NCBI RefSeq assembly: GCF_900116665.1
Contig: NZ_FPBK01000009.1
Span: forward strand, 62,001 to 126,000
DNA length: 64,000 nucleotides
Direction of reading: 5' to 3'
Source of the DNA: Pustulibacterium marinum
GTDB taxonomy: Bacteria; Bacteroidota; Bacteroidia; Flavobacteriales; Flavobacteriaceae
Shown here in pieces: positions 7,674 to 16,713 of the stretch. The notes beneath the pieces are model-generated. The model was not told the DNA's origin and searched no databases. It saw nothing but the letters and a program-made list of their open reading frames with translations. The translations under genes were made by a program, and so were the position numbers. Every line of letters starts with the position of its first letter. Position 1 is the first letter of the stretch.

Positions 7674-8240
7674 ATGAAGAAGTTTCTCATTGTTGGCCTT
7701 GGAAATATTGGCTCAGAATACGACGAGACCAGACACAACATCGGTTTTAAAATTTTAGACGCCTATGCCAAAGAGCACGACCTCACTTTTGAATCGGCTA
7801 AGCTAGGAAGCATTTGCACCCAAAAAATTAAAGGGAGAGCTATTACATTTTTGAAACCGAGTACATACATGAATCTTAGCGGAAAGGCGGTAAGATACTG
7901 GATGGAGAAAGAAAAAATAGATATTCAGAATATATTGATTATTACCGATGATCTTAATTTACCATTTGGAACTATACGCCTTAAAGGTAAAGGAAGCGAT
8001 GGTGGACATAATGGCCTTAAAGATATCCAGAATCAACTTCAAACAACCAATTATCCAAGATTTAGATTTGGCATTAGTGCTGAGTATTCAAAAGGTCAGC
8101 AGATAGATTATGTTCTTGGAACCTGGAGCCAAGAAGAGCAAGATAAAATGAAAGAACGTTTACAAAAGTCTATAGAAATAATTCCATCATTTGTACTTTC
8201 AGGATTAAACATAACCATGAATTCTTTTAATGGAAAATAA
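7674..8240 (+). CDS. pth: Peptidyl-tRNA hydrolase
   Basis: A 188-residue enzyme that frees tRNA from peptidyl-tRNA released during translation. It starts MKKFLIVGLGNIGSEYDETR and carries the expected Asn11, catalytic His21 (RHNIGF), PSTYMNLSGKAV, ITDDLNLPFG and GSDGGHNGLK motifs. The reading frame is open further upstream to 7503 over the end of rplY, but those codons do not resemble the family and cross a terminator, so the ATG at 7674 is chosen. It is followed at once by a strong bidirectional terminator. Confidence 0.96.
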   Translation: MKKFLIVGLGNIGSEYDETRHNIGFKILDAYAKEHDLTFESAKLGSICTQKIKGRAITFLKPSTYMNLSGKAVRYWMEKEKIDIQNILIITDDLNLPFGTIRLKGKGSDGGHNGLKDIQNQLQTTNYPRFRFGISAEYSKGQQIDYVLGTWSQEEQDKMKERLQKSIEIIPSFVLSGLNITMNSFNGK

Positions 8241-8272
8241 AAAAAGGAGTGATTAAAAATCACTCCTTTTTT
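8239..8272. terminator. Bidirectional terminator between pth and the metalloprotease
   Basis: AAAAAGGAGTGATT pairs with AATCACTCCTTTTT, and A and T runs flank it. The two genes converge here, so it serves both. Confidence 0.85.
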
Positions 8273-8291
8273 ATTTTCTTTCTTATAAATC

Positions 8292-10970
8292 TTATTGAAT
8301 TACAATCTTCTTAGTTTCGGTACTTATTCCGTCAGAAACCTTCACCAAATATACCCCTGAAGAGACATTTGTCAAATTCAGGTTTTTAGTTAGACTTCCT
8401 GAGTTTGAAAATTCTTGAGCAAAAACACTTCGTCCTCTAATATCAAAAATACTCACGCCAATATTTTCGCCAGAATTAGAAGCCATGGATAGAGTAAAAT
8501 TACCATTGTTTGGATTCGGATAAATATTGAACGACTGAATTCCTCCTAGCTTCGCATTATTTAGAGTTGCTACTTGACCGCAAATAGTAATTGACCATGA
8601 GTTGATATCTCCTGTATCACTACTATAATAATCTGCTGCTAGAAGTTCCCAATCACCGGCAGAAGACTCTCCGGAAAAATCCGATAGGTTTCCATCCGGG
8701 GCATATGTACCTACAGTTGGGTTTGCACAAACAATGCCCGAACCGGTATCGTCAAACGTAACAGTAAATGCATCTTGACCGGCACAATCTCTATTCCATA
8801 ACAATACTTGAGTTCCATTTGGACTATTTAACCCTATTACAAGATCTTGTATGTACGTATGTGTAGCATCTACGGTTGCAGTTACACTTTGTACCGTAAT
8901 ATCTTCAGAAATGGTTACAGCATTTGAAACCACAGCACCAGGAGAACCTGCTCCCACTCCATCAGGAACTGAAAGTGTAGTTTCATTTGAATATGTAATA
9001 CAAGTTTCCGTAAGGGTATAACCAATAGCAAAAACGCTAGAGTTTACATTATAGAAAATATTATCCGATGCTTTGACCATGATTCTACAACTTGTTGCTG
9101 CAAGATCTGGCACGGTGATATCTACACTTCCATCATTCGGAGTATCTTCAACAAGCAGTATATCAAAATTTGCCCCTCCATCAATAGATAAATATACATC
9201 TACATTGGCACCACCGGTTAATGTGTTTGTACTATTCACATCCCAAGTAATTGTTTCTGTAGTTCCTTGTTCCCAAGATGTTTCTGATGTGGTTTGAGAC
9301 GTAACTTCAAATGGACCAACATTTCCATCTACAGTAATAGATACATCATCTCTAGAAGTTTGACCTCCATTAACCAATTCATTATCTCTTACCGTTAACG
9401 AAAAATCTAAAGACCTATCTACTGATGGTGTTACTTCCCAAGTGGAAGACAAAACTCCATTTAAAACAAGTGAAAGATCTGGAAAATATCTTTTTGGTGA
9501 AGACACTGGATCTAAACTACGATAATTTGGACCTCCGCTTGCTATTTGCACAGGTGGTTGACTGGAAATTTCATTATCTATTTGTTCCCAACAATAAGTT
9601 AAGTCATCCCCATCTGCATCTACAGCTGTTCCCTCCAATACATAAGGAGTACTCATTGGTATTGTATAATCATTCCCAGCATCTACAACCGGAGCCGAAT
9701 TTCCGTTAGCAATATCATCTGAACATGTTGCCGTAAACAATACACAATTTTTCATTTGAGCAATGCTAACAGCATGGAAATAATCGTCTGAATTACTTTG
9801 AACATTAGGCGCACAAATACCTGCATATGCCATTATAGTACTTCCACTTCCTGGCTCTACGGCAGTGGAACTGCTTCGATTACCGCCACATGAATTGTTA
9901 AAGGTATGAGTTGCCCCAAACTGATGTCCCATTTCATGGGCTACATAATCTACATCATATGGATCACCAACTGGCGCTGACGAACCAGTAATTCCACGAG
10001 CTTTACTAGATGTACAAGGTACGTTTAGCTGAGCTAAACCTCCACCTCCAGTACTAACTGTATGTCCAATATCATAGTTAAAAATCCCTATTACATTATC
10101 TATTACAGTCTGACTTTGATTAATTAAAGCACCTGCATTGTTGTTACTAAAATTATCACTGGTGATAAAAATAATATCATCATTGTTATCTATCAATTGC
10201 ATAGATACTGCCATGTCTCTCTCATAAATCCCATTCACACGTGTCATAGTCACAACCATTGCCGCTAAGACAGCTTCTTTTTGCTCATCGATAGTACCGT
10301 CTTGTACTTCGGCAGCGGCTATATGGTATGCTGCGTATTCTATGGTACATGCCATTGCCAAACGGTATGTTCTAAATATACCATCATCCATTGCAGGCAA
10401 TTCATTCATGTAAGTGTTCATTTGCCTTTGTCCTAAATCATCTTCATCGGTAACTTGGCAAGAAAAATCTCTACTCTCAAAAAGATCACTTTTCTCATAT
10501 ACAATGTAATTAGATAAGTCCTTTGTATAAGTATCGATATAAATCACCTTGCTATTTGATGTAAATAGCATGGCATGCAACCCAAATTGGGTAACACTAA
10601 ATCTGATGGTATGCAATGGGTTTGAAATCCCTTCCCCTACATAAGAATTTAGGCTAGGATATTTTGATAACAAACCTTCGGCTACCACAGGAGCATTGTA
10701 AATTCTGAAAGTTTCTAAATCACCATTTCCAACAGGAAACTGAAGCTCTACATTAGAGAAACCACCTGACAATCTTTTTGGTGCGTTACTAAGCTTATTT
10801 TGAATTTGAACAAAGTTCAATTGATATAAATCAAACTTATCTGGCATCGCTTCTCTCTCCATTAGGGAAGACCCTTCTATCCTATCTTCATTAATAGATA
10901 TCCAAAGATCTTGCCCAAAGCAAGAAACTGTAAATATGCTAAATAAAGACCAAAGTAACAGTTTTTTCAT
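8292..10970 (-). CDS. Secreted reprolysin-like metalloprotease with P domain and T9SS sorting domain
   Basis: An 892-residue secreted zinc protease. It has a signal peptide ending near SCFGQ (residue 20) and a propeptide region to about 200. The catalytic domain (about 205-415) carries the zinc site HEMGHQFGATH at about 344-354. Then follow Ig/cadherin-like beta domains (about 425-650). A proprotein-convertase P domain (about 660-795) shows the pattern VIGLNSPNGTQVLLWNRDC and ESSAGDWELL. The C-terminal type IX sorting domain (about 813-892) reads FNIYPNPNNGNFTLS to GVYLVKVSDG. It is divergent from a second secreted metalloprotease at 11156. The physiological substrate is unknown; protein scavenging is the likely role. 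Confidence 0.93.
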   Translation of the reverse strand: MKKLLLWSLFSIFTVSCFGQDLWISINEDRIEGSSLMEREAMPDKFDLYQLNFVQIQNKLSNAPKRLSGGFSNVELQFPVGNGDLETFRIYNAPVVAEGLLSKYPSLNSYVGEGISNPLHTIRFSVTQFGLHAMLFTSNSKVIYIDTYTKDLSNYIVYEKSDLFESRDFSCQVTDEDDLGQRQMNTYMNELPAMDDGIFRTYRLAMACTIEYAAYHIAAAEVQDGTIDEQKEAVLAAMVVTMTRVNGIYERDMAVSMQLIDNNDDIIFITSDNFSNNNAGALINQSQTVIDNVIGIFNYDIGHTVSTGGGGLAQLNVPCTSSKARGITGSSAPVGDPYDVDYVAHEMGHQFGATHTFNNSCGGNRSSSTAVEPGSGSTIMAYAGICAPNVQSNSDDYFHAVSIAQMKNCVLFTATCSDDIANGNSAPVVDAGNDYTIPMSTPYVLEGTAVDADGDDLTYCWEQIDNEISSQPPVQIASGGPNYRSLDPVSSPKRYFPDLSLVLNGVLSSTWEVTPSVDRSLDFSLTVRDNELVNGGQTSRDDVSITVDGNVGPFEVTSQTTSETSWEQGTTETITWDVNSTNTLTGGANVDVYLSIDGGANFDILLVEDTPNDGSVDITVPDLAATSCRIMVKASDNIFYNVNSSVFAIGYTLTETCITYSNETTLSVPDGVGAGSPGAVVSNAVTISEDITVQSVTATVDATHTYIQDLVIGLNSPNGTQVLLWNRDCAGQDAFTVTFDDTGSGIVCANPTVGTYAPDGNLSDFSGESSAGDWELLAADYYSSDTGDINSWSITICGQVATLNNAKLGGIQSFNIYPNPNNGNFTLSMASNSGENIGVSIFDIRGRSVFAQEFSNSGSLTKNLNLTNVSSGVYLVKVSDGISTETKKIVIQ

Positions 10971-11155
10971 GTAATTGAGTTTTTAGATTTTAAAAAAAAT
11001 GTTATGCATTGTGCAATATAATATGAACTAATCAAATATTTGTAGAGATTTTTTACAGGTTGGTATATTTTTTAAATTTCATCTAAATATATTGTTAATA
11101 TTTAATGAATAAAGTGCACTTTTGCAATCGAAAATAATCCAAAAAATACCCTCTT

Positions 11156-13240
11156 ATGAGAAAAATTACTTTTCTTTTACTACTACTTTTTGCTGGTTGC
11201 CTGCAAAGTTTTGGACAGCAAAAGAAGAAAAACACCACTCCATTGACTCTCAATAGTGAAAATCAAAATTTCAAACAAGAATTTGGTTTTGTTCGTTGTT
11301 TGTCATCCGAAAATGAAGAACGCCTTCAGGAGTTAAGTCCAAATAGATTAACAACTGAAGAATTTGAAGCTTGGATAGCACCTAAAGTGAAGGAGATCAA
11401 AAAAAGAATTTTAGCTTCTCCGAATAACAAGACAATGGGTACTGTGGTTACCATCCCAGTAGTTGTGCACGTTATTCACGATGGAGATGCAGAAGGTGTA
11501 GACGAAAACATTTCATATGAACGCGTAGCCTCTCAGATTACTGTGCTTAATGAAGATTACCGAAGAATGGTAGGTACTCCTGGTTATAATGATAATGAAG
11601 TTGGAGCAGATATTGAAGTTGAATTTTGTTTAGCACAAACAGCGCCAGACGGCACCTTAACAGATGGTATTGACCGTGTAAATTTATCCGGCCACACTTG
11701 GAATCAATCTAACGTGGAAAGTGTTTTAAAACCAACTACCTATTGGGATCCTACCTTATATTTCAATATTTGGACTTGTGAGTTTGGAGGCAACCTAAAC
11801 GGAGTTCTTGGTTATGCTCAATTCCCAAATAGTTCAGGTCTAGGTGGTTTAAGCACAAATTACGGAAATGCAGACACGGACGGTGTTATTCTTGATTGGA
11901 GATGCTTTGGGTCTACAGATTATATCTCAGGTGAAACCTTCTTCAGTGGATATGATAAGGGAAGAACATTAACTCATGAAATAGGTCATGCCTTAGGTTT
12001 ACGCCATATTTGGGGTGATAATTCATCTTGTACAATTTCTTCTGACGGAACCGATAGTGGCCAAGATTATTGCCCGGACACACCACCCGCTTCTCAATCA
12101 AATGGTTCATGTGCCACTCCAATCAACTCATGTACGAATGATGACCAAAATGACATGGTTGAAAACTATATGGATTACACCTACGACACATGTATGAATA
12201 TTTTTACACAAGATCAAAAATCTAGAATTTTAGCTGTTCTGGAAAACTCTCCAAGAAGAGCTTCTCTATTGACATCTACAGTATGTTCAGTTCCAGGACC
12301 AGATCAAGATAATAATGGAAAGTTAGAAATTGACACATATTCTGCATCTGTATGTGACTCTGATTTAGATGTTAATTTAAAACTAACCAACTTGGGTAGT
12401 ATTGATTTAACAAGCGCCACTATTTCTTACACATTAGATGAAGGAACTGCAAACACCTATTCATGGACCGGCACATTGGCTTATGGTGATTCTCAAGAGA
12501 TTACTCTACCTACAACTGGGGTTTACAATTCTGGAGATCATACATTTGAAGTCTCTATCTCTACCGTAAATGGTATAGCTGATGAAAATACTGAAAACGA
12601 TACCGATTCTATAGAATTTTCTTTCTATTCTTTCGAATCTAATAGTGATATAAGCCTTGAGCTTCAGCCAGATTATTATGGATATGAGACCACTTGGGAG
12701 TTAACGGATTCTGATGGTAATGTTTTATACAATGGTGGCCCTTACGAACAAGGAAGTAGCAATATTTTTGGCTACTACTTAGATGATCTAGATGCACAAA
12801 ACTTTACTCTAGAAGACGGCTGCTACACCTTAACAGTTTTTGACTCTTCTGGAGATGGTTTATGTAGTAATGAAGACTCGGATGCGGATGGTTATTTTAG
12901 TTTAATTGCGAATGGAGAAACGTTTTATACTGGTTGTGAGTTTAGTAATGAATTATCTGTATCATTCTACTTAGGAACTATGGGAACTGATAAATTTGGA
13001 CTAGATACTATTTCTCTTTACCCTAATCCTGCATCTAATGTTCTAAACATTAACATTGGTAATAATGATCTTCCAGATCATTACACAATCTACAATACCT
13101 TAGGTCAACGTGTATTAGAAAGCAATATTTCATCTGAAAGTGATCTACAAATTAATACAAGTGCTATTGCAACTGGTATTTATATTGTAAAAATCACTAG
13201 CGGAAACCAATCAACTGCGATGCAGTTTATTAAAAAATAA
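11156..13240 (+). CDS. Secreted M43-type (pappalysin-like) metalloprotease with T9SS sorting domain
   Basis: A 694-residue secreted zinc protease. The signal peptide runs to about residue 20 (LLFAGCLQSFGQ) and a pro-region to about 95. The M43 catalytic domain (about 98-375) has VVVHVIHDGD at the start, zinc site HEIGHALGLRH at 274-284 and the downstream Met-turn-like region ENYMDYTYDTCMNIFT. A CARDB-like beta domain (about 395-500) and a further beta domain precede the type IX sorting domain (about 620-694, ISLYPNPASNVLNI to GIYIVKITSG). It is divergent from the reprolysin-like gene across 185 bases and followed by a double hairpin. Confidence 0.93.
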   Translation: MRKITFLLLLLFAGCLQSFGQQKKKNTTPLTLNSENQNFKQEFGFVRCLSSENEERLQELSPNRLTTEEFEAWIAPKVKEIKKRILASPNNKTMGTVVTIPVVVHVIHDGDAEGVDENISYERVASQITVLNEDYRRMVGTPGYNDNEVGADIEVEFCLAQTAPDGTLTDGIDRVNLSGHTWNQSNVESVLKPTTYWDPTLYFNIWTCEFGGNLNGVLGYAQFPNSSGLGGLSTNYGNADTDGVILDWRCFGSTDYISGETFFSGYDKGRTLTHEIGHALGLRHIWGDNSSCTISSDGTDSGQDYCPDTPPASQSNGSCATPINSCTNDDQNDMVENYMDYTYDTCMNIFTQDQKSRILAVLENSPRRASLLTSTVCSVPGPDQDNNGKLEIDTYSASVCDSDLDVNLKLTNLGSIDLTSATISYTLDEGTANTYSWTGTLAYGDSQEITLPTTGVYNSGDHTFEVSISTVNGIADENTENDTDSIEFSFYSFESNSDISLELQPDYYGYETTWELTDSDGNVLYNGGPYEQGSSNIFGYYLDDLDAQNFTLEDGCYTLTVFDSSGDGLCSNEDSDADGYFSLIANGETFYTGCEFSNELSVSFYLGTMGTDKFGLDTISLYPNPASNVLNINIGNNDLPDHYTIYNTLGQRVLESNISSESDLQINTSAIATGIYIVKITSGNQSTAMQFIKK

Positions 13241-13259
13241 TCTAACCTAGAATTACATA

Positions 13260-13290
13260 TACTCATCGGATGTCAAAATTCCGATGAGTA
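13260..13290. terminator. First hairpin after the M43 protease
   Basis: TACTCATCGGA pairs perfectly with TCCGATGAGTA around a 9-base loop. It has no T run of its own and sits 8 bases before a stronger terminator, so it may protect the 3' end or assist termination. Confidence 0.5.
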
Positions 13291-13298
13291 TCTAAACA

Positions 13299-13328
13299 AA
13301 AAAATCCCGGAATATTCCGGGATTTTTT
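13299..13328. terminator. Bidirectional terminator
   Basis: A 30-base perfect palindrome with core ATCCCGGAATATTCCGGGAT, with A6 and T6 arms. It separates the convergent M43 protease gene and the gene at 13350. Confidence 0.85.
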
Positions 13329-13349
13329 ATTTGTTATATTTTCAACTTA

Positions 13350-13745
13350 CTACTTGCAAAGCACTCCGTCTATTTCTAGAACAGGAAGGTTTTGCATAGC
13401 TCTTTCATTGATAGTATTTTTTCTGAAAATAAATTTCTTTTCAAACATTTTACCTTCTGCAAAGAATGTTACGTAGAATTCATTATTCAAGCGTAACACA
13501 TCTTCTTGCATCAATTCTATTTTGCCGTATGATTTTGGCTCTAAAGCTTGAATAACATGGCGAAACGTTGCTGTTTTGGTCTCTCCATCATATCCTTTAG
13601 AAACAATCAAAACAGTTTCAATTGTATCTTCTCTGTCGTTTATAATGTAGGCATTCCAGTCTTTTCCTTGAAACTCTTCGTTCCACTCGTGCGCCACAGC
13701 AACGTAGACGTTTTCAACCTTTGGAATTTCAATATCTTTCTTCAT
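13350..13745 (-). CDS. Conserved small cytoplasmic protein next to pheS, function unknown
   Basis: A 131-residue soluble protein, not recognised as a named family. It has no signal peptide or membrane segment. The predicted secondary structure is mostly beta with alternating charged residues: VENVYVAVAHEWNEEFQGKD, VLIVSKGYDGETKTATFRHV, FYVTFFAEGKMFEKKFIFRK. The C-terminus ends LEIDGVLCK. It starts 24 bases after the pheS stop codon and lies on the same strand, so it is probably co-transcribed with pheS and ends at the terminator at 13299-13328. I recall similar small genes beside pheS in flavobacteria, but I know no function. Confidence 0.75.
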   Translation of the reverse strand: MKKDIEIPKVENVYVAVAHEWNEEFQGKDWNAYIINDREDTIETVLIVSKGYDGETKTATFRHVIQALEPKSYGKIELMQEDVLRLNNEFYVTFFAEGKMFEKKFIFRKNTINERAMQNLPVLEIDGVLCK

Positions 13746-13769
13746 TACTTCAAACTAAAAATTCCTGAA

Positions 13770-14789
13770 TTATAAAGCTGATTTGAATTGCTCTAAGAAA
13801 CGTACATCGTTCTCATAAAACATACGGATATCACCAATTTGATACAACAACATGGCTATACGCTCTATTCCCATACCAAAAGCAAAACCTGAGTATTCTT
13901 TAGAGTCAATGCCGCAGTTTTCCAAAACATTAGGATCTACCATACCACAACCCATAATTTCTAACCAACCGGTTCCTTTGGTAATTCGATAATCAATTTC
14001 ATTCTCTAATCCCCAATAAATATCTACCTCAGCACTTGGCTCTGTAAATGGAAAATAAGAAGGACGAAGACGAATTTTAGATTTCCCAAACATCTCTTTG
14101 GTAAAATATAAAAGCGTTTGCTTTAAATCTGCAAACGAAACATCTTTATCTATATACAAACCCTCTACCTGGTGGAAAATACAGTGAGAACGCGCCGAAA
14201 TAGCTTCATTTCTAAATACTCGGCCAGGAGAAATGGTACGAATTGGCGGTTGATTGTTTTCCATATAACGCACCTGAACAGAACTGGTGTGCGTACGCAA
14301 TAAAACATCTGGATTCGTTTGAATAAAGAACGTGTCTTGCATATCACGTGCCGGATGATACTCTGGCAAGTTCAATGCGGTAAAGTTATGCCAATCGTCC
14401 TCTATTTCCGGACCTTCGGAAACGTTGAATCCTATATTTGAAAAGATTTCAATAATCTGATTTTTAACCAATGATATCGGGTGACGCGAACCTAAATTAA
14501 TTGGTTCTGACGGACGTGTAAGATCTCCATACACACCTTTGTCTTCTTCAGCATTTTCCAGCGCTTCGCGAATTTCGGTAACTTTTCCTTCAGCTGCTTG
14601 TTTTAGCTGGTTAATGGTTTGCCCAAATTCTTTTTTAGCTTCTTTAGGAACATTTCTAAATTCCGCAAAAAAGTCATTCAATATGCCTTTTTTTCCTAAA
14701 TATTTAATTCTGAAAGCTTCTAGTTCTTCCTTTGCTTTAGTATCAAATTTTTCAACTTCCGCAATATGCTCCTTAATCTTGTCTATCAT
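13770..14789 (-). CDS. pheS: Phenylalanine--tRNA ligase alpha subunit
   Basis: A 339-residue subunit of the alpha2-beta2 enzyme that charges tRNA-Phe, cytoplasmic. The N-terminal coiled coil (about 1-85, [20 protein letters not shown]) is followed by the class II catalytic domain. Motif 1 is near [15 protein letters not shown], motif 2 is [19 protein letters not shown] and motif 3 is [16 protein letters not shown]. The length is normal. The beta subunit gene pheT is not in the window, as is common in Bacteroidota where the two genes are unlinked. Confidence 0.97.
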   Translation of the reverse strand: MIDKIKEHIAEVEKFDTKAKEELEAFRIKYLGKKGILNDFFAEFRNVPKEAKKEFGQTINQLKQAAEGKVTEIREALENAEEDKGVYGDLTRPSEPINLGSRHPISLVKNQIIEIFSNIGFNVSEGPEIEDDWHNFTALNLPEYHPARDMQDTFFIQTNPDVLLRTHTSSVQVRYMENNQPPIRTISPGRVFRNEAISARSHCIFHQVEGLYIDKDVSFADLKQTLLYFTKEMFGKSKIRLRPSYFPFTEPSAEVDIYWGLENEIDYRITKGTGWLEIMGCGMVDPNVLENCGIDSKEYSGFAFGMGIERIAMLLYQIGDIRMFYENDVRFLEQFKSAL

Positions 14790-14882
14790 GGCTTTTTACT
14801 TATGAAGGGCAAATTTAAAAATATTTTGGCTAGAAACAGGGAAAGATAACGTAATCTTCATCTACTGGTTTTCACCAAAGCA

Positions 14883-14890
14883 TACCTTTG
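14883..14890 (+). promoter_or_regulatory. -7 box of the endonuclease/phosphatase-family gene
   Basis: TACCTTTG matches TAnnTTTG and ends 18 bases before the ATG at 14909. The TTG at 14888 that could start a longer reading frame lies inside this box, which supports the later ATG. Confidence 0.5.
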
Positions 14891-14908
14891 TATTATAAAT
14901 ATTTCAAT

Positions 14909-15739
14909 ATGAAAAAATATATCGCACTTTGCTTACTTGCATTTATGTGTACTTTTAGTTTTGCTCAGGAACTAAAAATGATGAGTTACAACATTCGCTA
15001 CGGAAATGAAAACGATGGTGAAAATGCTTGGAGCAAGCGTAAAACTGCCTTAGTAGATCTTATTAATTATTACAGTCCGGATGTGTTTGGAACTCAGGAA
15101 GGATTAAAATATCAACTAGATTACATTACCGAAAACACTGATTATGCCTTTGTAGGCGTTGGTCGTGATAACGGAAAAACAGAAGGTGAATATTCGGCTA
15201 TTTTTTACAACACCCAAAAAGTAACTTTAGAAAAATCGGCTACATTTTGGCTTTCTCCAACTCCTGAAAAACCTAGTAAAGGTTGGGATGCTGCACTGAA
15301 TAGAATTTGTACGTATGCTTTGTTTACAAATAAAAAAAGTAATCAAAAGTTCTATGTTTTCAATGCACATTTTGATCATGTGGGCGTGAAAGCTCGTGAA
15401 GAAGCTGCCAAACTCATTCTTCAAAAAGTAAAAGAAATAAATACCGAAAATTACGCAGCATTTGTTACAGGCGATTTCAATTTAACTCCGGAATCTACTC
15501 CAATTCAAATATTCAGCAAATCACTTCATGATAGTCATGAATATTCCAAAACCAAACCATACGGTCCGGTTGGAACTTTCACGGGTTATGATTTCAGTAT
15601 TATACCAGAAAATAGGATTGATTATATTTTCACAACCAAAAATGTTACGGTAAACAGCTACCGCGTAATTAGTGATTTTTCAGAATTTAAATATCCTAGC
15701 GACCATTTACCGGTATTTATTTCGGCTATGCTTGAATAA
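14909..15739 (+). CDS. Secreted endonuclease/exonuclease/phosphatase family protein
   Basis: A 276-residue protein with a cleavable signal peptide (MKKYIALCLLAFMCTFSFAQ), so it acts in the periplasm or outside. All catalytic landmarks of the EEP (DNase I-like) fold are present: SYNIRYGNENDGENAW, the metal Glu in GTQEG, RICTYALF, GDFNLTPES, RIDYIF and the terminal SDHLPVF. Members cleave nucleic acids or phosphodiesters of sugars and lipids, so the substrate is open. The frame extends to a TTG at 14888, but that overlaps the predicted -7 box, so the ATG that begins the signal peptide is used. It overlaps the next gene tail to tail by 14 bases. Confidence 0.92.
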   Translation: MKKYIALCLLAFMCTFSFAQELKMMSYNIRYGNENDGENAWSKRKTALVDLINYYSPDVFGTQEGLKYQLDYITENTDYAFVGVGRDNGKTEGEYSAIFYNTQKVTLEKSATFWLSPTPEKPSKGWDAALNRICTYALFTNKKSNQKFYVFNAHFDHVGVKAREEAAKLILQKVKEINTENYAAFVTGDFNLTPESTPIQIFSKSLHDSHEYSKTKPYGPVGTFTGYDFSIIPENRIDYIFTTKNVTVNSYRVISDFSEFKYPSDHLPVFISAMLE

Positions 15740-16091
15740 AATCTCTTTCTATAAAATAATGCACAATGGCTTCTTTCATTAAAACACTTTGTTCACCGGC
15801 TTTTAATGAAGGAAGTTCTTCTTTCACTTTGTAATGTGGCCAACCATCTGGATCTACAAACTCAAACTCATAAAAACCGTACGGTTCTAGCAACTTGCAA
15901 ATAGCAATATGCATGAGGTTTACCTTATCGTCCTTTTTAAATTTTCTATGTACTTGTCCCAATTCTTGAACACCTATTAAATATATAATACTTTCCAAAT
16001 CTAACTCATCGCCATCTGCAAATCTGTTGGAAAGTTGAGTAACCACTTCATTCCACTGTTCGCGGAGTTTTTCGTCTCTTGCCATCTTCAA
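15726..16091 (-). CDS. Conserved small protein, function unknown
   Basis: A 121-residue acidic soluble protein, family not recognised. It is predicted mostly helical at the N-terminus (REQWNEVVTQLSNRFADGDE, LESIIYLIGVQELGQVHRKF) with a short beta segment near YEFEFVDPDGWPHYKV. There is no signal or membrane segment. It overlaps the secreted EEP gene by 14 bases tail to tail and is divergent from cvpA. The well-formed sequence and start context suggest a real gene, and I recall homologues only within Flavobacteriia. Confidence 0.7.
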   Translation of the reverse strand: MKMARDEKLREQWNEVVTQLSNRFADGDELDLESIIYLIGVQELGQVHRKFKKDDKVNLMHIAICKLLEPYGFYEFEFVDPDGWPHYKVKEELPSLKAGEQSVLMKEAIVHYFIERDFIQA

Positions 16092-16137
16092 AATTCTTTT
16101 CGTGATGGCAAAGTTACAAATACTATGTTGTAAAGTT

Positions 16138-16145
16138 TATATTTG
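16138..16145 (+). promoter_or_regulatory. -7 box of cvpA
   Basis: TATATTTG matches TAnnTTTG and lies 14 bases before the ATG at 16160, so the leader would be very short. TTG at 16128-16130 is too near to be the -33 box. Confidence 0.35.
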
Positions 16146-16159
16146 TTAAAATTTAAGTA

Positions 16160-16681
16160 ATGAACTACCTAGATATTGTTTTAGGAGCACTGCTGCTTTT
16201 TGGATTGGTTCGTGGATTTATGAAAGGTCTACTGCTAGAAATTGCTTCTTTAGTGGCTTTTATTCTTGGAATTTACTGCGCTATTCACTTTTCATTTTAT
16301 GTGAGCGATTATCTAAAACCAAAACTAGATTGGGAAGAGAGTACATTGAATCTGGTTGCTTTTGCCATCGTTTTTATTGGTATTGCTTTTGGAATTCACT
16401 TCATAGGGAAGCTCTTGACCAAATTGGCAAATGCTGCAACTCTTGGATTGATGAACAAATTTCTAGGTGCCATTTTCGGATTTTTAAAAATTGGTTTGGT
16501 TCTAAGCGCTTTACTACTATTTTTTAATAGCACTAATAATCTAGTTCGATTTATTGACGAAAAAACACTGGAAGATTCTGTGCTATACAAACCTATCACA
16601 TTAGCTGGAAAATTTATTTTTCAACGAATGATAGATAGTGAAATTGCAGGCGAAGAAGACTTTGAAAATATAGAACTATAA
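16160..16681 (+). CDS. CvpA family inner-membrane protein
   Basis: A 173-residue protein with four hydrophobic segments at about 4-20, 25-48, 62-86 and 98-122, the CvpA layout. The opening YLDIVLGALLLFGLVRGFMK GLLLEIASL carries the family hallmark of a short first helix followed by RGFxKGLxxE. CvpA proteins are named for colicin V production and in other bacteria contribute to envelope stress and bile resistance. The role here is inferred only from family. The gene stands alone and ends at a bidirectional terminator shared with the Bat operon. Confidence 0.88.
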   Translation: MNYLDIVLGALLLFGLVRGFMKGLLLEIASLVAFILGIYCAIHFSFYVSDYLKPKLDWEESTLNLVAFAIVFIGIAFGIHFIGKLLTKLANAATLGLMNKFLGAIFGFLKIGLVLSALLLFFNSTNNLVRFIDEKTLEDSVLYKPITLAGKFIFQRMIDSEIAGEEDFENIEL

Positions 16682-16682
16682 A

Positions 16683-16710
16683 AAAAGCCACTCAAATTTG
16701 AGTGGCTTTT
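16683..16710. terminator. Bidirectional terminator between cvpA and the Bat operon
   Basis: GCCACTCAAATTTGAGTGGC is a perfect palindrome flanked by A and T runs. It lies between the stop codons of convergent cvpA and batE. Confidence 0.85.
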
Positions 16711-16713
16711 CTT

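Noticed and set aside
11033-11042. Palindrome CAAATATTTG in the divergent protease control region
   Set aside because: It is short and AT-rich, fits no complete -7 box on either strand and can occur by chance.
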